From an uncultured Porphyromonadaceae bacterium (GTDB taxonomy: Bacteria; Bacteroidota; Bacteroidia; Bacteroidales; Muribaculaceae), in contig UQUV01000017.1 in the NCBI GenBank assembly GCA_900544305.1, positions 1-56,070 on the forward strand: a stretch of 56,070 nucleotides of DNA, in the 5' to 3' direction. The notes beneath the pieces are model-generated. The model was not told the origin of the DNA, made no database searches, and saw nothing but the letters and a program-made list of their open reading frames with translations. The translations under genes were made by a program, and so were the position numbers. Shown here one piece after another: positions 15,666 to 25,347 of the stretch (position 1 is its first letter; every line of letters begins with the position of its first letter).

Positions 15666-17564
15666 ATGAAACGAAAGACATTTTTGGGGTTGTCGGCAGC
15701 AATGCTGGGTGTGATGCCTGCATTTTCGGCAACCGTTGAGACCATGAATCCCCCGATGTGGTGGACAGGAATGAATGAAAAGCAACTTCAGATTGCAGTC
15801 AGTGGTGAAGGGATACGCGATGCCGTGCCCGAAATCAATTATCCGGGAGTGCGTATAGATTCGGTGGCTCGCCTTGACAGTCCGAACTATCAGTTTATTT
15901 ATGTGACGGTGGGCGATGAAGCGAAGCCGGGCACAATGGAGATTACCTTTAAAGCCGGAAAGAAGAAAATCAAAAAGAACTATGAGCTGTTGGCTCGCGA
16001 CCGTAAGGCTGAGGAGTATGTGGGCTTTGATTCAAGCGATGCGCTGTATCTGATGATGCCCGACCGTTTTTCTGACGGTGACCCTTCGAACAATGAGAAC
16101 GAAAGCCTTCAGTATAATGTAAAGGCTGACCGAAATGACCCTAACGGCCGTCACGGAGGTGACTTGAAAGGTATTCTGAACCATCTCGACTATCTTCAGG
16201 AACTGGGCATTACTGCCATTTGGCTGACTCCTGTATTGGAGAACGACATGCCTGGCGGTTCTTACCATGGATATGCCACGACAAACTACTATCGCGTAGA
16301 CCCGCGTTTCGGAACCAACGAGGAATACAAGCAGCTGATTGAGGAATGCCATCGTCGCGGTATCCGTGTGGTGATGGATATGATTTTCAACCATTGCGGA
16401 ATAGCACACCCGTGGATGGCTGATATGCCGAGCAAGGACTGGTTCAATTCTCCAGTTGAACTGTCGGAACTTGAAAAACTGAAAAGTGATTTTTCAAAAA
16501 TGCCGAAAGGTTATAAGCAGACCAATTTCCGCTTGAACACGAATCATGACCCGTATGGAAGCAAGTATGATTTGGGAATGACTGTTGATGGATGGTTCTC
16601 TCTTGGCATGCCTGATTTAAATCAGCGTAATCACCACTTGATGACTTACCTTATCCAGAATTCTATCTGGTGGATTGAATATGCAAAGGTGAACGGTATC
16701 CGCATGGATACCTATCCGTATGCCGACATGGCGGCTATGGCTGAATGGAACCGCCGTGTAGCCAAGGAGTATCCGAATTTCAATATTGTGGGCGAAAGTT
16801 GGCTGCATTCGGAGATGAGTATCGCCTACATGCAGAGCGGTAATAAGTTCAACCCGATGGATACAGAATTGAAAACTGTAATGGACTTTCCGTTCCTTAA
16901 TCTTTGCCGTCCTGCATTTACGGAAAAAACTTTGCCTTGGGGTGAGGGACTGAACCGTCTGTATGACCATCTTGCTTTGGATTTTGTCTATAGCAATCCG
17001 AGAAATTTGCTGATTTTCCTCGATAACCACGATACAGACCGCTTCCTGCTTGAAAAGCCGGAAAACCTCGGTTCGTGGAAACAGGCTCAGACATTCTTGC
17101 TGACTTCACGCGGTATTCCTCAGATTTATTATGGTACAGAGTTGCTGATGTTTGGAAACAAAAAGGTGACTGACGGCCATATCCGTCTTGATATGCCGGG
17201 AGGATTCCCAGGTGACAACCATAGCGAATTTGTGGCCGAAGGACGTACGGCTCAGCAAAACGAGGCCTGGAACTTCATGAGCCGCCTATTGAACTGGCGT
17301 AAGGGCAACAAGGCCGTTTCGGAAGGTAAGACGCTTCACTACATGCCGTCAAACGGTTTTTATGTCTATGAACGTAAGGCCGGCGACAGCCGTGTGGTGG
17401 TGCTGATGAACGGTACAGACGAAGAGGCTAAAGCCGTTGACATGAGCCGCTATTATGAAATCATGAAGCCGGGCGACGTGTTTACGGATGTTATTACAGG
17501 CAAGAAAGTGACTATCGGCGAGACGATGGATTTTGCTCCACGCGCCGTATATGTATTGGAATAA
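15666..17564 (+). CDS. GH13 alpha-amylase-family enzyme (SusA/cyclomaltodextrinase-like)
   Basis: A 632-residue secreted glycosidase with a signal peptide (ending MPAFSA), probably periplasmic, hydrolysing alpha-glucans such as pullulan or maltodextrins. Residues 25-120 form an N-terminal beta domain. The catalytic barrel follows, with DALYLMMPDRFSDGD, VVMDMIFNH, the nucleophile D348 in GIRMDTYPYAD, the acid/base E377 in VGESW, and D456 in LDNHDTDR. The end (from about 550) is a cyclomaltodextrinase-type C-terminal beta domain. Length and layout match SusA-type neopullulanases, but no susB, C or D genes are adjacent, so I do not give the symbol. Confidence 0.9.
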   Translation: MKRKTFLGLSAAMLGVMPAFSATVETMNPPMWWTGMNEKQLQIAVSGEGIRDAVPEINYPGVRIDSVARLDSPNYQFIYVTVGDEAKPGTMEITFKAGKKKIKKNYELLARDRKAEEYVGFDSSDALYLMMPDRFSDGDPSNNENESLQYNVKADRNDPNGRHGGDLKGILNHLDYLQELGITAIWLTPVLENDMPGGSYHGYATTNYYRVDPRFGTNEEYKQLIEECHRRGIRVVMDMIFNHCGIAHPWMADMPSKDWFNSPVELSELEKLKSDFSKMPKGYKQTNFRLNTNHDPYGSKYDLGMTVDGWFSLGMPDLNQRNHHLMTYLIQNSIWWIEYAKVNGIRMDTYPYADMAAMAEWNRRVAKEYPNFNIVGESWLHSEMSIAYMQSGNKFNPMDTELKTVMDFPFLNLCRPAFTEKTLPWGEGLNRLYDHLALDFVYSNPRNLLIFLDNHDTDRFLLEKPENLGSWKQAQTFLLTSRGIPQIYYGTELLMFGNKKVTDGHIRLDMPGGFPGDNHSEFVAEGRTAQQNEAWNFMSRLLNWRKGNKAVSEGKTLHYMPSNGFYVYERKAGDSRVVVLMNGTDEEAKAVDMSRYYEIMKPGDVFTDVITGKKVTIGETMDFAPRAVYVLE

Positions 17565-17589
17565 GTCTACGAAAACAAACGATAATATG

Positions 17590-17620
17590 AACTGCCTTTC
17601 TTCGGAGGGGCAGTTTTTTT
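17590..17620 (+). terminator. Terminator of the GH13 gene
   Basis: AACTGCC (17590-17596) pairs with GGCAGTT (17609-17615), followed by T residues, 25 bp after the stop. Confidence 0.8.
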
Positions 17621-17656
17621 GTTGTAGGTTCGGGCGATGTTGGACGGTTGTGGATA

Positions 17657-17688
17657 TAAAAAATCGGAGCAACCTTTGGGTTGCTCCG
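17657..17688 (-). terminator. Terminator of the glpK-glpF operon
   Basis: CGGAGCAACC (17665-17674) pairs with GGTTGCTCCG (17679-17688). Read on the minus strand it runs into a T-rich stretch, about 55 bp after the glpF stop. Confidence 0.85.
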
Positions 17689-17740
17689 AGAAAATGATTG
17701 TTTTTATAGTGGAATTGAGTGAAAATTCCGGATGTACTGT

Positions 17741-18475
17741 TTAGAACAGTATGAAGTATAATGCAGCAGCCAAAGCACCGCCAATCATCGGGCCGACAAC
17801 CGGAACCCAGCTGTATCCCCAATCGTTTCCGCCTTTACCTTTGATAGGAAGAATGGCGTGAGCGATACGCGGACCAAGGTCACGGGCAGGGTTGATAGCG
17901 TAACCGGTAGTACCTCCGAGCGACATACCGATGGACATGATGAGCATGGTAACCGGGAATGCGCCGAGTGAACCGAGACCGATAGATGCGCAGTTGCATT
18001 TTTCAGCAAGTACGATGATAACAAAGACGAGCAACAATGTGCCGATAATTTCGCAGAACAAGTTGCGCGGTTTGTTGAGAATAGCCGGAGCCGTGCAGAA
18101 TACACCGAGTTTCATGGCTTTGTCTTCTGTTGCATCAAAGTGGTCTTTATAGAACATATAGACGAGAATACCGCCGGCAATACCGCCAAGAATCTGTGCG
18201 ATGATATATCCGGGAACAGCAGCCCAGGCAAATTTACCAACAAGGGCGAAACCAAGAGTAACGGCAGGATTAAGGTGTGCACCGGAGAACGGGCCGGCAA
18301 TGAAAACACCGCACATTACGGCAAAACCCCAAGCCATTGTGATGACTACCCAGCCGCCGCCTTCACCTTTTGATTTTTTCAGATTGCAGCAGGCTACAAC
18401 GCCGTCGCCTAACAGAATCAGAACCAATGTTCCGATAAATTCGAAAACATACTTTGTGAACAGTGATACTTCCAT
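17741..18475 (-). CDS. glpF: Glycerol facilitator (MIP/aquaporin family)
   Basis: A 244-residue inner-membrane channel with six membrane segments. The two pore motifs are GAHLNPAVTLGF (NPA, first half) and GYAINPARDLGPR (NPARD, second half); the Asp after the second NPA-R is the mark of glycerol-conducting members. It follows glpK in the same direction with a 27-bp gap, so the operon first makes the kinase and then the channel: glycerol enters by facilitated diffusion and is trapped as glycerol 3-phosphate. Length is slightly short but normal for the family. Confidence 0.95.
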   Translation of the reverse strand: MEVSLFTKYVFEFIGTLVLILLGDGVVACCNLKKSKGEGGGWVVITMAWGFAVMCGVFIAGPFSGAHLNPAVTLGFALVGKFAWAAVPGYIIAQILGGIAGGILVYMFYKDHFDATEDKAMKLGVFCTAPAILNKPRNLFCEIIGTLLLVFVIIVLAEKCNCASIGLGSLGAFPVTMLIMSIGMSLGGTTGYAINPARDLGPRIAHAILPIKGKGGNDWGYSWVPVVGPMIGGALAAALYFILF

Positions 18476-18502
18476 AGTAATAAAATTAGTTTTGATTATA
18501 GG

Positions 18503-19999
18503 TTAATTTTCTCTGTTTTCAGTAAGGGAGCGGTGAACAGCCACTTTCCAGCCTTTGATCTTTTCTTGGATGACTTCGTCGTCGTTCGACGGTTCGAAGC
18601 GGCGTTCGATACCAGTCATGTTGCGGATTTCGTTGATGTCTTTCCAGTAGCCTACAGCAAGACCTGCAAGGAAGGCTGCACCAAGAGCTGTAGTTTCAGT
18701 TGTTGTAGGACGGATTACAGGAATACCGAGAATATCGGCCTGGAACTGCATCATCAGGTTGTTGCGTGATGCGCCGCCGTCCACTTTCAGTTCTTTAAGT
18801 TCGATGCCTGCATCGTTTGCCATGCCGCTGACGATGTCCATAGTCTGGAAGGCGATACCTTCAAGGGCAGCACGCGCAATGTGGGCAGCTGTCGTACCGC
18901 GGCTGATGTTGCAGATAAGTCCGCGTGCATACGGATCCCACCAAGGAGCACCGAGACCGGTGAGGGCAGGTACGAAATATACGCCGGCAGTATCTGGTAC
19001 GGAGGCAGCGAGTTCTTCCACTTCAGAAGAAGAGCGGATGATGCCGAGACCGTCGCGCAGCCATTGTACAACAGAACCTGCAACGAAGATACTTCCTTCG
19101 AGAGCGTAGTTCACTTTGTCGCCAATTTTCCATGCAACAGTGGTGAGCAGGTTGTTTTTAGACATGATTGGTTTTTCGCCGCTGTTCATCAGCATGAAGC
19201 AACCGGTTCCGTAAGTGTTTTTCACCATACCCGGTTCAGTACACATCTGTCCGAAGAGGGCAGCTTGCTGGTCACCGGCAATACCTGCGATGGGCACTTT
19301 GTGGGCGAAAATTGTAGTTTTTGTATGTCCGTAGATTTCGCTGGATGATTTTACTTCCGGCATCATCGAGCGCGGAATGTTGAACAGTTCGAGCAATTCG
19401 TCATCCCATTGCAATGTGTGGATATTGAACAGGAGTGTACGGGATGCATTGGAAACATCAGTAACATGGACTTCACCGCGGGTCAGACGCCAGATGAGCC
19501 ATGTGTCGACTGTACCGAACATAAGTTTTCCGGCTTCGGCTCTTTTTCTTGCACCTGGAACGTTGTCAAGAATCCATTTTATTTTAGTAGCGCTGAAATA
19601 AGCGTCAAGAATCAAACCTGTCTTGTTGCGGATAAAGTCGGTTTTTCCTTCGGCTTTCAATTGGTCGCAGTATTCTGAAGTACGGCGGTCCTGCCAAACG
19701 ATGGCATTGTAAACAGGTTCTTCTGTGTCGCGATCCCAAACGATAGTTGTTTCACGTTGGTTTGTAATACCGATTCCGGCAATGTCGAGACCGGTAATGT
19801 CGATTTGTGTGATGGCTTCAGCGATTACTGAGGCTTGTGATGACCAGATTTCATGAGGGTTGTGTTCTACCCATCCTGGTTTCGGGAAATGTTGTGGGAA
19901 TTCGCGTTGTGCGGTGGAGCAAATTTCACCTTTTTGGTTGAAAACGATAGCTCTTGAGCTACTTGTGCCCTGGTCTAATGCTAAAATATACTGGCTCAT
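18503..19999 (-). CDS. glpK: Glycerol kinase
   Basis: A 498-residue FGGY-family kinase, ATP plus glycerol to sn-glycerol 3-phosphate. I start at the ATG at 19999 (MSQYILALDQGTSSSRAIVF), which is the family N-terminus with its phosphate-binding loop; the frame upstream to 20104 is AT-rich non-coding sequence. Motifs seen include HNPHEIWSSQ, GITNQRETTIVWD, FGTVDTWLIW, GIAGDQQAALFGQ and LKVDGGASRNNLMMQFQ. It is first gene of an operon with glpF. No glpD is present in the window. Confidence 0.97.
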   Translation of the reverse strand: MSQYILALDQGTSSSRAIVFNQKGEICSTAQREFPQHFPKPGWVEHNPHEIWSSQASVIAEAITQIDITGLDIAGIGITNQRETTIVWDRDTEEPVYNAIVWQDRRTSEYCDQLKAEGKTDFIRNKTGLILDAYFSATKIKWILDNVPGARKRAEAGKLMFGTVDTWLIWRLTRGEVHVTDVSNASRTLLFNIHTLQWDDELLELFNIPRSMMPEVKSSSEIYGHTKTTIFAHKVPIAGIAGDQQAALFGQMCTEPGMVKNTYGTGCFMLMNSGEKPIMSKNNLLTTVAWKIGDKVNYALEGSIFVAGSVVQWLRDGLGIIRSSSEVEELAASVPDTAGVYFVPALTGLGAPWWDPYARGLICNISRGTTAAHIARAALEGIAFQTMDIVSGMANDAGIELKELKVDGGASRNNLMMQFQADILGIPVIRPTTTETTALGAAFLAGLAVGYWKDINEIRNMTGIERRFEPSNDDEVIQEKIKGWKVAVHRSLTENREN

Positions 20000-20383
20000 A
20001 GTAATAAGAATGGTTTTAAGTTTTTTTCTAAGGTGTGTGCAAGATAGAAAAAAGATTTTATATTTGGTAATAAGTATATTGTAAAAAAAGTTAAATACTT
20101 TCAATATGAAAAATATATTAAGAAATATGAATGAAAATCGTAACTATATACTTTCGAAACGAAATAATATTTGTTTGCGATGTTATTTTGCGAAATCAAT
20201 AAATCATACTAAATGTATGCTGTATGGCTTGCTTGTTGTGACACAAGTCGTTGAATTATAGCTGTATCTATGTAAAAGGAGAAAAATGCGAATCGAAAGC
20301 TGTTGCGGTTTTGAATGTTAAAATGAAACTAACGGGTTTTCATTTCTGAGGGTGGTTGTGTTTTAGGATGGTACGGATGTAAT
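20000..20383. other. Intergenic region upstream of glpK
   Basis: About 380 bp of AT-rich sequence with no gene that I can support. A partial -7 box (TATCTTGC on the minus strand, about 20042-20049) could serve glpK. A very short plus-strand frame after AGGAG near 20277 stops after 11 codons and is not called. Confidence 0.4.
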
Positions 20384-20414
20384 AAAAAATGCAGGCCTTG
20401 GAAAGACCTGCATT
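20384..20414 (-). terminator. Terminator of pnp
   Basis: AATGCAGGCC (from 20389) and its partner GACCTGCATT (20405-20414) form a hairpin followed on the minus strand by TTTTTT, about 25 bp beyond the pnp stop. Confidence 0.85.
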
Positions 20415-20439
20415 TCTTGGATTATCGAAGGGTTGACGA

Positions 20440-22695
20440 TTAGTCGTTGTTTCGGTTGTTGTCACGACGTGGTCCGCGGAAATTACCGCCTCCGTGACGT
20501 TGGTTACCACCACCGTTGCGGTTGTTACCGTTGCCGCCGCCGCGTTCGTTGTTGTCGCGACGTGGACGCGGTGCGCGTTCAACGTATCCGTCCGGTTTCG
20601 GTTGGAGCGCTTTCATTGACAAACGGAACTTGCCGGTTTTCTTGTCAATTTCAATAAGTTTCACAGTTACTTCATCACCTTCCTTCATGCCCGTTTGTTC
20701 CATGCTTTCCACACGGTCCCAGCTGATTTCTGAGATGTGGAGCAGACCGTCGCGGCCCGGCATGAATTCAACAAATGCACCGAAGTCCATGATGCTGGAA
20801 ATGCGTCCTGTATAAACTTCGCCTTCTTCCGGTTGAGCAACGATAGCTTTGATTTTTGAGATGGCGATGTCGATTGAGTTTTTGTCAGGAGCAGCCACTT
20901 CAATGTTGCCATGGTCGCCTTCTTCTTCAATCGTAACGATTGCACCTGACTCTTCCTGAATGCCTTGGATGATTTTTCCGCCCGGGCCGATGACAGCACC
21001 GATAAATTCTTTCGGAATTGTCATTGTCACGATGCGAGGAACGTGAGGCTTGTAGTCTTCGCGCGGAGCCGGAATTGTCTGGTTGATGATATTAAGGATG
21101 TGCAGACGGCCTTCTTTTGCTTGGTTGAGGGCTTTTTCAAGAATTTCGTATGACAAACCGTCGCACTTGATATCCATCTGAGTAGCAGTGATACCTTTTT
21201 CAGTACCTGTTACCTTGAAGTCCATATCACCGAGGTGGTCTTCGTCGCCGAGGATGTCGGAAAGAACGGCATATTTTTCATTGTCTGTAATAAGACCCAT
21301 GGCGATACCGGAAACCGGACGTTTCATTTTTACACCGGCATCAAGAAGAGCCAATGTTCCGGCACATACAGTAGCCATTGATGAAGAACCGTTGGATTCC
21401 AAAATGTCGGAAACTACACGGCAGGTGTATGGGAAATCATCCGGGAACATGCGTTTCAAAGCACGGTGAGCCAAATTACCGTGACCGATTTCACGACGGC
21501 CTACACCACGTTGTGCTTTTGCTTCGCCTGTTGAGAATGGAGGGAAGTTGTAGTGGAGAAGGAAGCGTTCCTTGCCTTGGTTCAGCACATCGTCGAGAAT
21601 CTTTTCGTCAAGTTTTGTGCCGAGGGTACAAGTTGACAATGATTGAGTTTCACCACGTGTGAATACTGCAGATCCGTGAGGGCCTGGCAAGTAGTCAACT
21701 TCACACCAGATAGGACGGATTTCATTTGTCTTACGTCCGTCGAGGCGGATGCCTTCGTCAAGAATGCAACGGCGAACGGCTTCTTTTTCTACGTCGTGAT
21801 AGTAGCGTGCCACGAGCGGAGCCTTCTCTTCGCGTTCTTCTTCCGGAATTGTTTCGAGATATTCTTCTTCGATTTTCTTGAACGATTCGTTTCTCCACTG
21901 TTTGTCAGCGCAGCCGGCTTTAGCGATGGCGTAAGCCTTGTCGTAGCACTTTTCGTGTACGTCCTTGCGGAGGTCTTCATCGTTCACTTCATGACAGTAT
22001 TCGCGTTTTACGACGCCCAGTTCCTTAGCCAGTTCTTCCTGAACGAGACATTGAGCCTTGATAGCTTCGTGAGCCACTTTCAATGCTTCGAGGAGTTCAG
22101 CTTCCGAAACTTCGTTCATTTCGCCTTCAACCATCATAATATTATCATATGTTGCTCCTACCATTAATTCGATGTCGGCTTTTTCTGCTTGTTCAAATGT
22201 AGGGTTGATGACGAATTGTCCGTCAACGCGGGCTACGCGTACTTCGGAAATAGGACCGTGGAAAGGAATGTCGGACACGGCGATGGCTGCCGAAGCGGCA
22301 AGGCCGGCAAGTGCGTCCGGCATGTCTACGCCGTCAGACGAGAACATGATAATGTTTACAAATGTGTCTGCGTGGTAGTTGTCCGGGAAAAGCGGACGGA
22401 GAACACGGTCGACAAGACGTGCTGTCAGGATTTCATAGTCGGAAGCACGGCCTTCTCTTTTCTGGAAACCGCCGGGGAAGCGTCCTGCTGCCGAAAATTT
22501 CTCTTTGTATTCAACTTGGAGAGGCATAAAATCGACACCCTCTCCTGCTTCTTTAGCCGAAACGACTGTCGCAAGGAGCATTGTATTGCCCATGCGTAGT
22601 TCTACTGCACCATCTGCCTGCTTAGCCAATTTACCAGTTTCCAACGTGATTTCACGTCCGTCGCTAAGTACGATGGTCTTTTTGATAGGATTCAT
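20440..22695 (-). CDS. pnp: Polyribonucleotide nucleotidyltransferase (PNPase)
   Basis: A 751-residue 3'-5' phosphorolytic exoribonuclease. It has two RNase PH domains (about 10-215 and 310-550; motifs GRFPGGFQKREGRASDYEI and FPPFSTGEAKAQRGVGRREIG), an alpha-helical middle, a KH domain with IGPGGKIIQGIQEESGA (about 575) and an S1 domain (YTGRISSIMDFGAFVEFMPG, about 630-700). The tail after 700 is rich in Arg, Gly and Asn (GGGNGNNRNGGGNQRH), an RNA-binding extension often seen in Bacteroidetes. It is transcribed alone, with a promoter box at 22724-22731 and a terminator at 20384-20414. Confidence 0.97.
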   Translation of the reverse strand: MNPIKKTIVLSDGREITLETGKLAKQADGAVELRMGNTMLLATVVSAKEAGEGVDFMPLQVEYKEKFSAAGRFPGGFQKREGRASDYEILTARLVDRVLRPLFPDNYHADTFVNIIMFSSDGVDMPDALAGLAASAAIAVSDIPFHGPISEVRVARVDGQFVINPTFEQAEKADIELMVGATYDNIMMVEGEMNEVSEAELLEALKVAHEAIKAQCLVQEELAKELGVVKREYCHEVNDEDLRKDVHEKCYDKAYAIAKAGCADKQWRNESFKKIEEEYLETIPEEEREEKAPLVARYYHDVEKEAVRRCILDEGIRLDGRKTNEIRPIWCEVDYLPGPHGSAVFTRGETQSLSTCTLGTKLDEKILDDVLNQGKERFLLHYNFPPFSTGEAKAQRGVGRREIGHGNLAHRALKRMFPDDFPYTCRVVSDILESNGSSSMATVCAGTLALLDAGVKMKRPVSGIAMGLITDNEKYAVLSDILGDEDHLGDMDFKVTGTEKGITATQMDIKCDGLSYEILEKALNQAKEGRLHILNIINQTIPAPREDYKPHVPRIVTMTIPKEFIGAVIGPGGKIIQGIQEESGAIVTIEEEGDHGNIEVAAPDKNSIDIAISKIKAIVAQPEEGEVYTGRISSIMDFGAFVEFMPGRDGLLHISEISWDRVESMEQTGMKEGDEVTVKLIEIDKKTGKFRLSMKALQPKPDGYVERAPRPRRDNNERGGGNGNNRNGGGNQRHGGGNFRGPRRDNNRNND

Positions 22696-22723
22696 ATAAC
22701 TTCTTTACTTCTTAAAATTCGCA

Positions 22724-22731
22724 CAAAGATA
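22724..22731 (-). promoter_or_regulatory. pnp promoter -7 box
   Basis: TATCTTTG on the minus strand, 29 bp before the pnp ATG at 22695. Confidence 0.6.
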
Positions 22732-22897
22732 GGAAAACTTTTGAGGGAAATGGAAAAAAATGTCCGAATATTTAATATTTTATAGTTTTTCCGAGCTTTT
22801 GACCAATTCTTTATGCTAAAAAGGGGATTTATGGCGAGTAAATTGTAGCGTTTTGATTAAATGATTAGGTTTTGTTCGGTTTGTGCCGGAAAAAATG

Positions 22898-22905
22898 TAA
22901 CTTTG
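22898..22905 (+). promoter_or_regulatory. Promoter -7 box of the thioredoxin-fold lipoprotein gene
   Basis: TAACTTTG, with TTTG at 22880-22883. It lies 22 bp before the ATG at 22927 and argues against the longer frame from 22861. Confidence 0.55.
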
Positions 22906-22926
22906 GACCGCAAATTAAAAAATACG

Positions 22927-24021
22927 ATGAAAAAGTTATTGATTTCTTTAATAGTTCCTGCTGCTCTGCTTTCTTCATGTGGAGGCGGGAATGAGTTTAC
23001 AGTGAGCGGAACGGTTGAAAATGCAAAGAACGAAACGCTTATGCTTGAACGCTCTGTCAGTGGACGATGGTTGCGCATTGATTCAATAAAAACCAACAGC
23101 GACGGTGAATTTAAGTTCTCGGAAGAGGCTCCTGCTTTTCCGGAAATTTTCCGTTTGGAGCGTGGTGGCAAATACATATATTTCCCGATTGACAGTCTTG
23201 ACAATGTGACGATAACTGCCGATACTGCCAACTTTGACACAAACTATCGTCTTGCCGGAACGAACAATGCGATATGGATGATGCAGGTTGACAGCATTTC
23301 TCGTGAACTGGCAAAATTGCCGGCCGATACTCCGGCTTTTGCTGAGGCTAAGGCTGCTTTTGCAGAACGCATTTTGGTTGACCCTTCAAGTATCGTTGCC
23401 TATTATGTTGTGAACAAGATTATTGGTACGACTCCGCTTTATCAGATATCTGACCGCAACGATGTGAAGATTATCGGTGCCGTAGCTAATGCCTATAATT
23501 CTTATAAGCCAAACGACCCGCGTACGGAATACTTGAAACGTATGTTTTTTGCCGGTCGCAACTTGACGGTAAAGCCTAAGACCGTAGCTTCCGGCGACAC
23601 AATTGTGCTTGAAGAATCGCAGATTCTTGAAGTGGAACTGTTCGACAAGAATGGAAAGTTGCGCAAACTGTCGGAGGAAGCTTCAAAGGGGAAGGTGCTT
23701 TTGCTGAACTTTACAACATACATGGCTGCTGAATCTCCGGCATTGAATGCCCAATTGGCGCAGCTCTATAAGAAATATGCCGCCAATGGTTTTGAGATTT
23801 TCCAGATTGGCTATGACGAAAACGAGTTTACCTGGAAAGACGCTGCGAAGAATTTGCCGTGGATTACAGTTTACGATCCTTCAGGTGCCCAGTCGCAGAA
23901 TCTGCTGCAATATAATGTAGGAACTCTTCCGGCTCTGTTCGTGATAAACCGTAACGGAGAACTGTCTGAACGCGTTCTCGACCTTGCCGACCTTGACAAG
24001 ACAATTGGTAAATATATGTAA
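22927..24021 (+). CDS. Thioredoxin-fold lipoprotein with DUF4369-like N-terminus, no CxxC
   Basis: A 364-residue lipoprotein (MKKLLISLIVPAALLSSCGGG, lipobox Cys). Residues 25-120 match the beta-rich DUF4369-type domain (FTVSGTVENAKNETLMLERS). The middle is helical, and about 225-364 form an AhpC/TlpA-like thioredoxin fold (GKVLLLNFTTYMAAESPALNAQL, LPALFVINRNGEL). The usual Cys-x-x-Cys after the first strand is replaced by TTYMAAESP, so it cannot be a dithiol oxidoreductase. Such Cys-less relatives are frequent in Bacteroidales; their role is unknown. Start chosen from the promoter position and signal peptide. Confidence 0.85.
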   Translation: MKKLLISLIVPAALLSSCGGGNEFTVSGTVENAKNETLMLERSVSGRWLRIDSIKTNSDGEFKFSEEAPAFPEIFRLERGGKYIYFPIDSLDNVTITADTANFDTNYRLAGTNNAIWMMQVDSISRELAKLPADTPAFAEAKAAFAERILVDPSSIVAYYVVNKIIGTTPLYQISDRNDVKIIGAVANAYNSYKPNDPRTEYLKRMFFAGRNLTVKPKTVASGDTIVLEESQILEVELFDKNGKLRKLSEEASKGKVLLLNFTTYMAAESPALNAQLAQLYKKYAANGFEIFQIGYDENEFTWKDAAKNLPWITVYDPSGAQSQNLLQYNVGTLPALFVINRNGELSERVLDLADLDKTIGKYM

Positions 24022-24044
24022 AAAGAATTTTTCTTATGATATTC

Positions 24045-24082
24045 AGGTGGACAGACAAGAAAAGTTTGTCCGCCTGTTTTTT
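24045..24082 (+). terminator. Rho-independent terminator
   Basis: AGGTGGACAGAC (24045-24056) pairs with GTTTGTCCGCCT (24064-24075), followed by GTTTTTT, 24 bp after the lipoprotein stop. Confidence 0.8.
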
Positions 24083-24102
24083 GCAGTTTTGGGTTGTTTG
24101 TT

Positions 24103-24110
24103 TACCTTTG
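24103..24110 (+). promoter_or_regulatory. Promoter -7 box of the GT4 gene
   Basis: TACCTTTG, 52 bp before the ATG at 24163 and just after the previous terminator. Confidence 0.5.
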
Positions 24111-24162
24111 TATATAGAGGGGATTGGCTGTTGCCAATAGTTCCGTTAGGATAATTTGAACG

Positions 24163-25347
24163 ATGAAAAAAGTTGCAATTCTGTTTAGTGAAAGTCTGAA
24201 CGACAGAAAAGGGGCGTTTAACGCGGTTGTAAATCGCGTTCGCTACCTGATGCAGATTGCAGATTCTGAAATTGATGTTTTCCTACTGCAGAATTATGAA
24301 CCATTATTGGCGCGGACTCTAAGAGGAACTCCCAAAGTGGAAAAGGTCAAAGATTTTTCTATTGACGGGAAAACGGTTCCCGTATGGTGGTACGATTTCT
24401 CGATTTTAGACTTTATATTATTGTTCAAATTAGGGACAAGTACAGTGTTTTATAAGCGTTTTTTGCAGAACAAAGTCGAACGTTTCCGTGATTATGATTT
24501 GATTCTGGCTCATTCAACAAGTTGCGGTTACTTGGCAATGAAGATAAAAGAACGTTTTGCAATTCCGTTTGCCGTTTCGTGGCACGGGTCGGACATTCAT
24601 ACAGTGCCTTATCAGAGCCGCCATATAATGAAATGTACGCAACGAGTACTGAAAGCGGCCGACTGCAATTTTTTTGTGAGTAAAAGTTTGGAACGGCAGG
24701 CTCATAACCTTTGCTCTGGGTTCGTTTCCGAGGTGCTTTACAATGGTGTTTCTTCAGCGTTTCATCCGTATTCTCCTGCTGAGAAAATGCGCATTAGGGA
24801 ATGTTTTGGTGTCGAGAGCGAAAAGGTGGTGTGCTTTGCCGGTAATTTTTTTGACATTAAGAATGTATCGCTTTTACCCTCTATTTTCCGTTCCGTTGCA
24901 TCACGTTATAAAGGAAATGTGACATTTTGGCTGGTGGGTGATGGGTATCGGCGAAAAGAGGTTGAGGCGGATATGCAGTCGTCGGTTGGATTGAAGTACC
25001 GTTTTTGGGGCAATCAGCCGTCCACAATAATGCCTGATATTTTTAACAGCATAGATGTGTTGGTATTGCCCAGTAAAAACGAAGGCTTGCCTTTGGTTGT
25101 AGTTGAGGCTTTAGCTTGTGGCGCCAATGTCGTTGGCTCTAAAGCAGGCGGTATACCAGAAGTTATAGGTGCGGAAAATGTGTTTGATTTAAGTGATACA
25201 TTTGTCGAATCGACAGCTGCCAGAATTGTAGAAATGCTGGAGGCGCCGGTTGAACAGCCTTTAGCTGAAAAATTCCGTTGGGAAAAGACTGCGGATGCCG
25301 AGTGTCGTTTCTGCCATGAAATTATGAAGATAACACGTGGGGGTTAG
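24163..25347 (+). CDS. Glycosyltransferase family 4
   Basis: A 394-residue GT-B fold glycosyltransferase acting at the cytoplasmic face on cell-surface or exopolysaccharide sugars. Seen are the N-terminal half with AVSWHGSDIHT and the nucleotide-sugar half with VVCFAGNFFDIKNVSLLPSI, FWLVGDGYRRKEVE, PDIFNSIDVLVLPSKNEGLP and VVEALACGANVVGSKAGGIPE (the EX7E-type region). Acceptor and donor cannot be read from the sequence. Its stop overlaps by 4 bp the stop of the convergent gene. With the next three genes it forms a small glycosyltransferase cluster. Confidence 0.9.
   Translation: MKKVAILFSESLNDRKGAFNAVVNRVRYLMQIADSEIDVFLLQNYEPLLARTLRGTPKVEKVKDFSIDGKTVPVWWYDFSILDFILLFKLGTSTVFYKRFLQNKVERFRDYDLILAHSTSCGYLAMKIKERFAIPFAVSWHGSDIHTVPYQSRHIMKCTQRVLKAADCNFFVSKSLERQAHNLCSGFVSEVLYNGVSSAFHPYSPAEKMRIRECFGVESEKVVCFAGNFFDIKNVSLLPSIFRSVASRYKGNVTFWLVGDGYRRKEVEADMQSSVGLKYRFWGNQPSTIMPDIFNSIDVLVLPSKNEGLPLVVVEALACGANVVGSKAGGIPEVIGAENVFDLSDTFVESTAARIVEMLEAPVEQPLAEKFRWEKTADAECRFCHEIMKITRGG

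Noticed and set aside
20277..20323. Leader peptide after an AGGAG sequence
   Set aside because: Only 11 codons, no promoter or attenuator structure that would support it.
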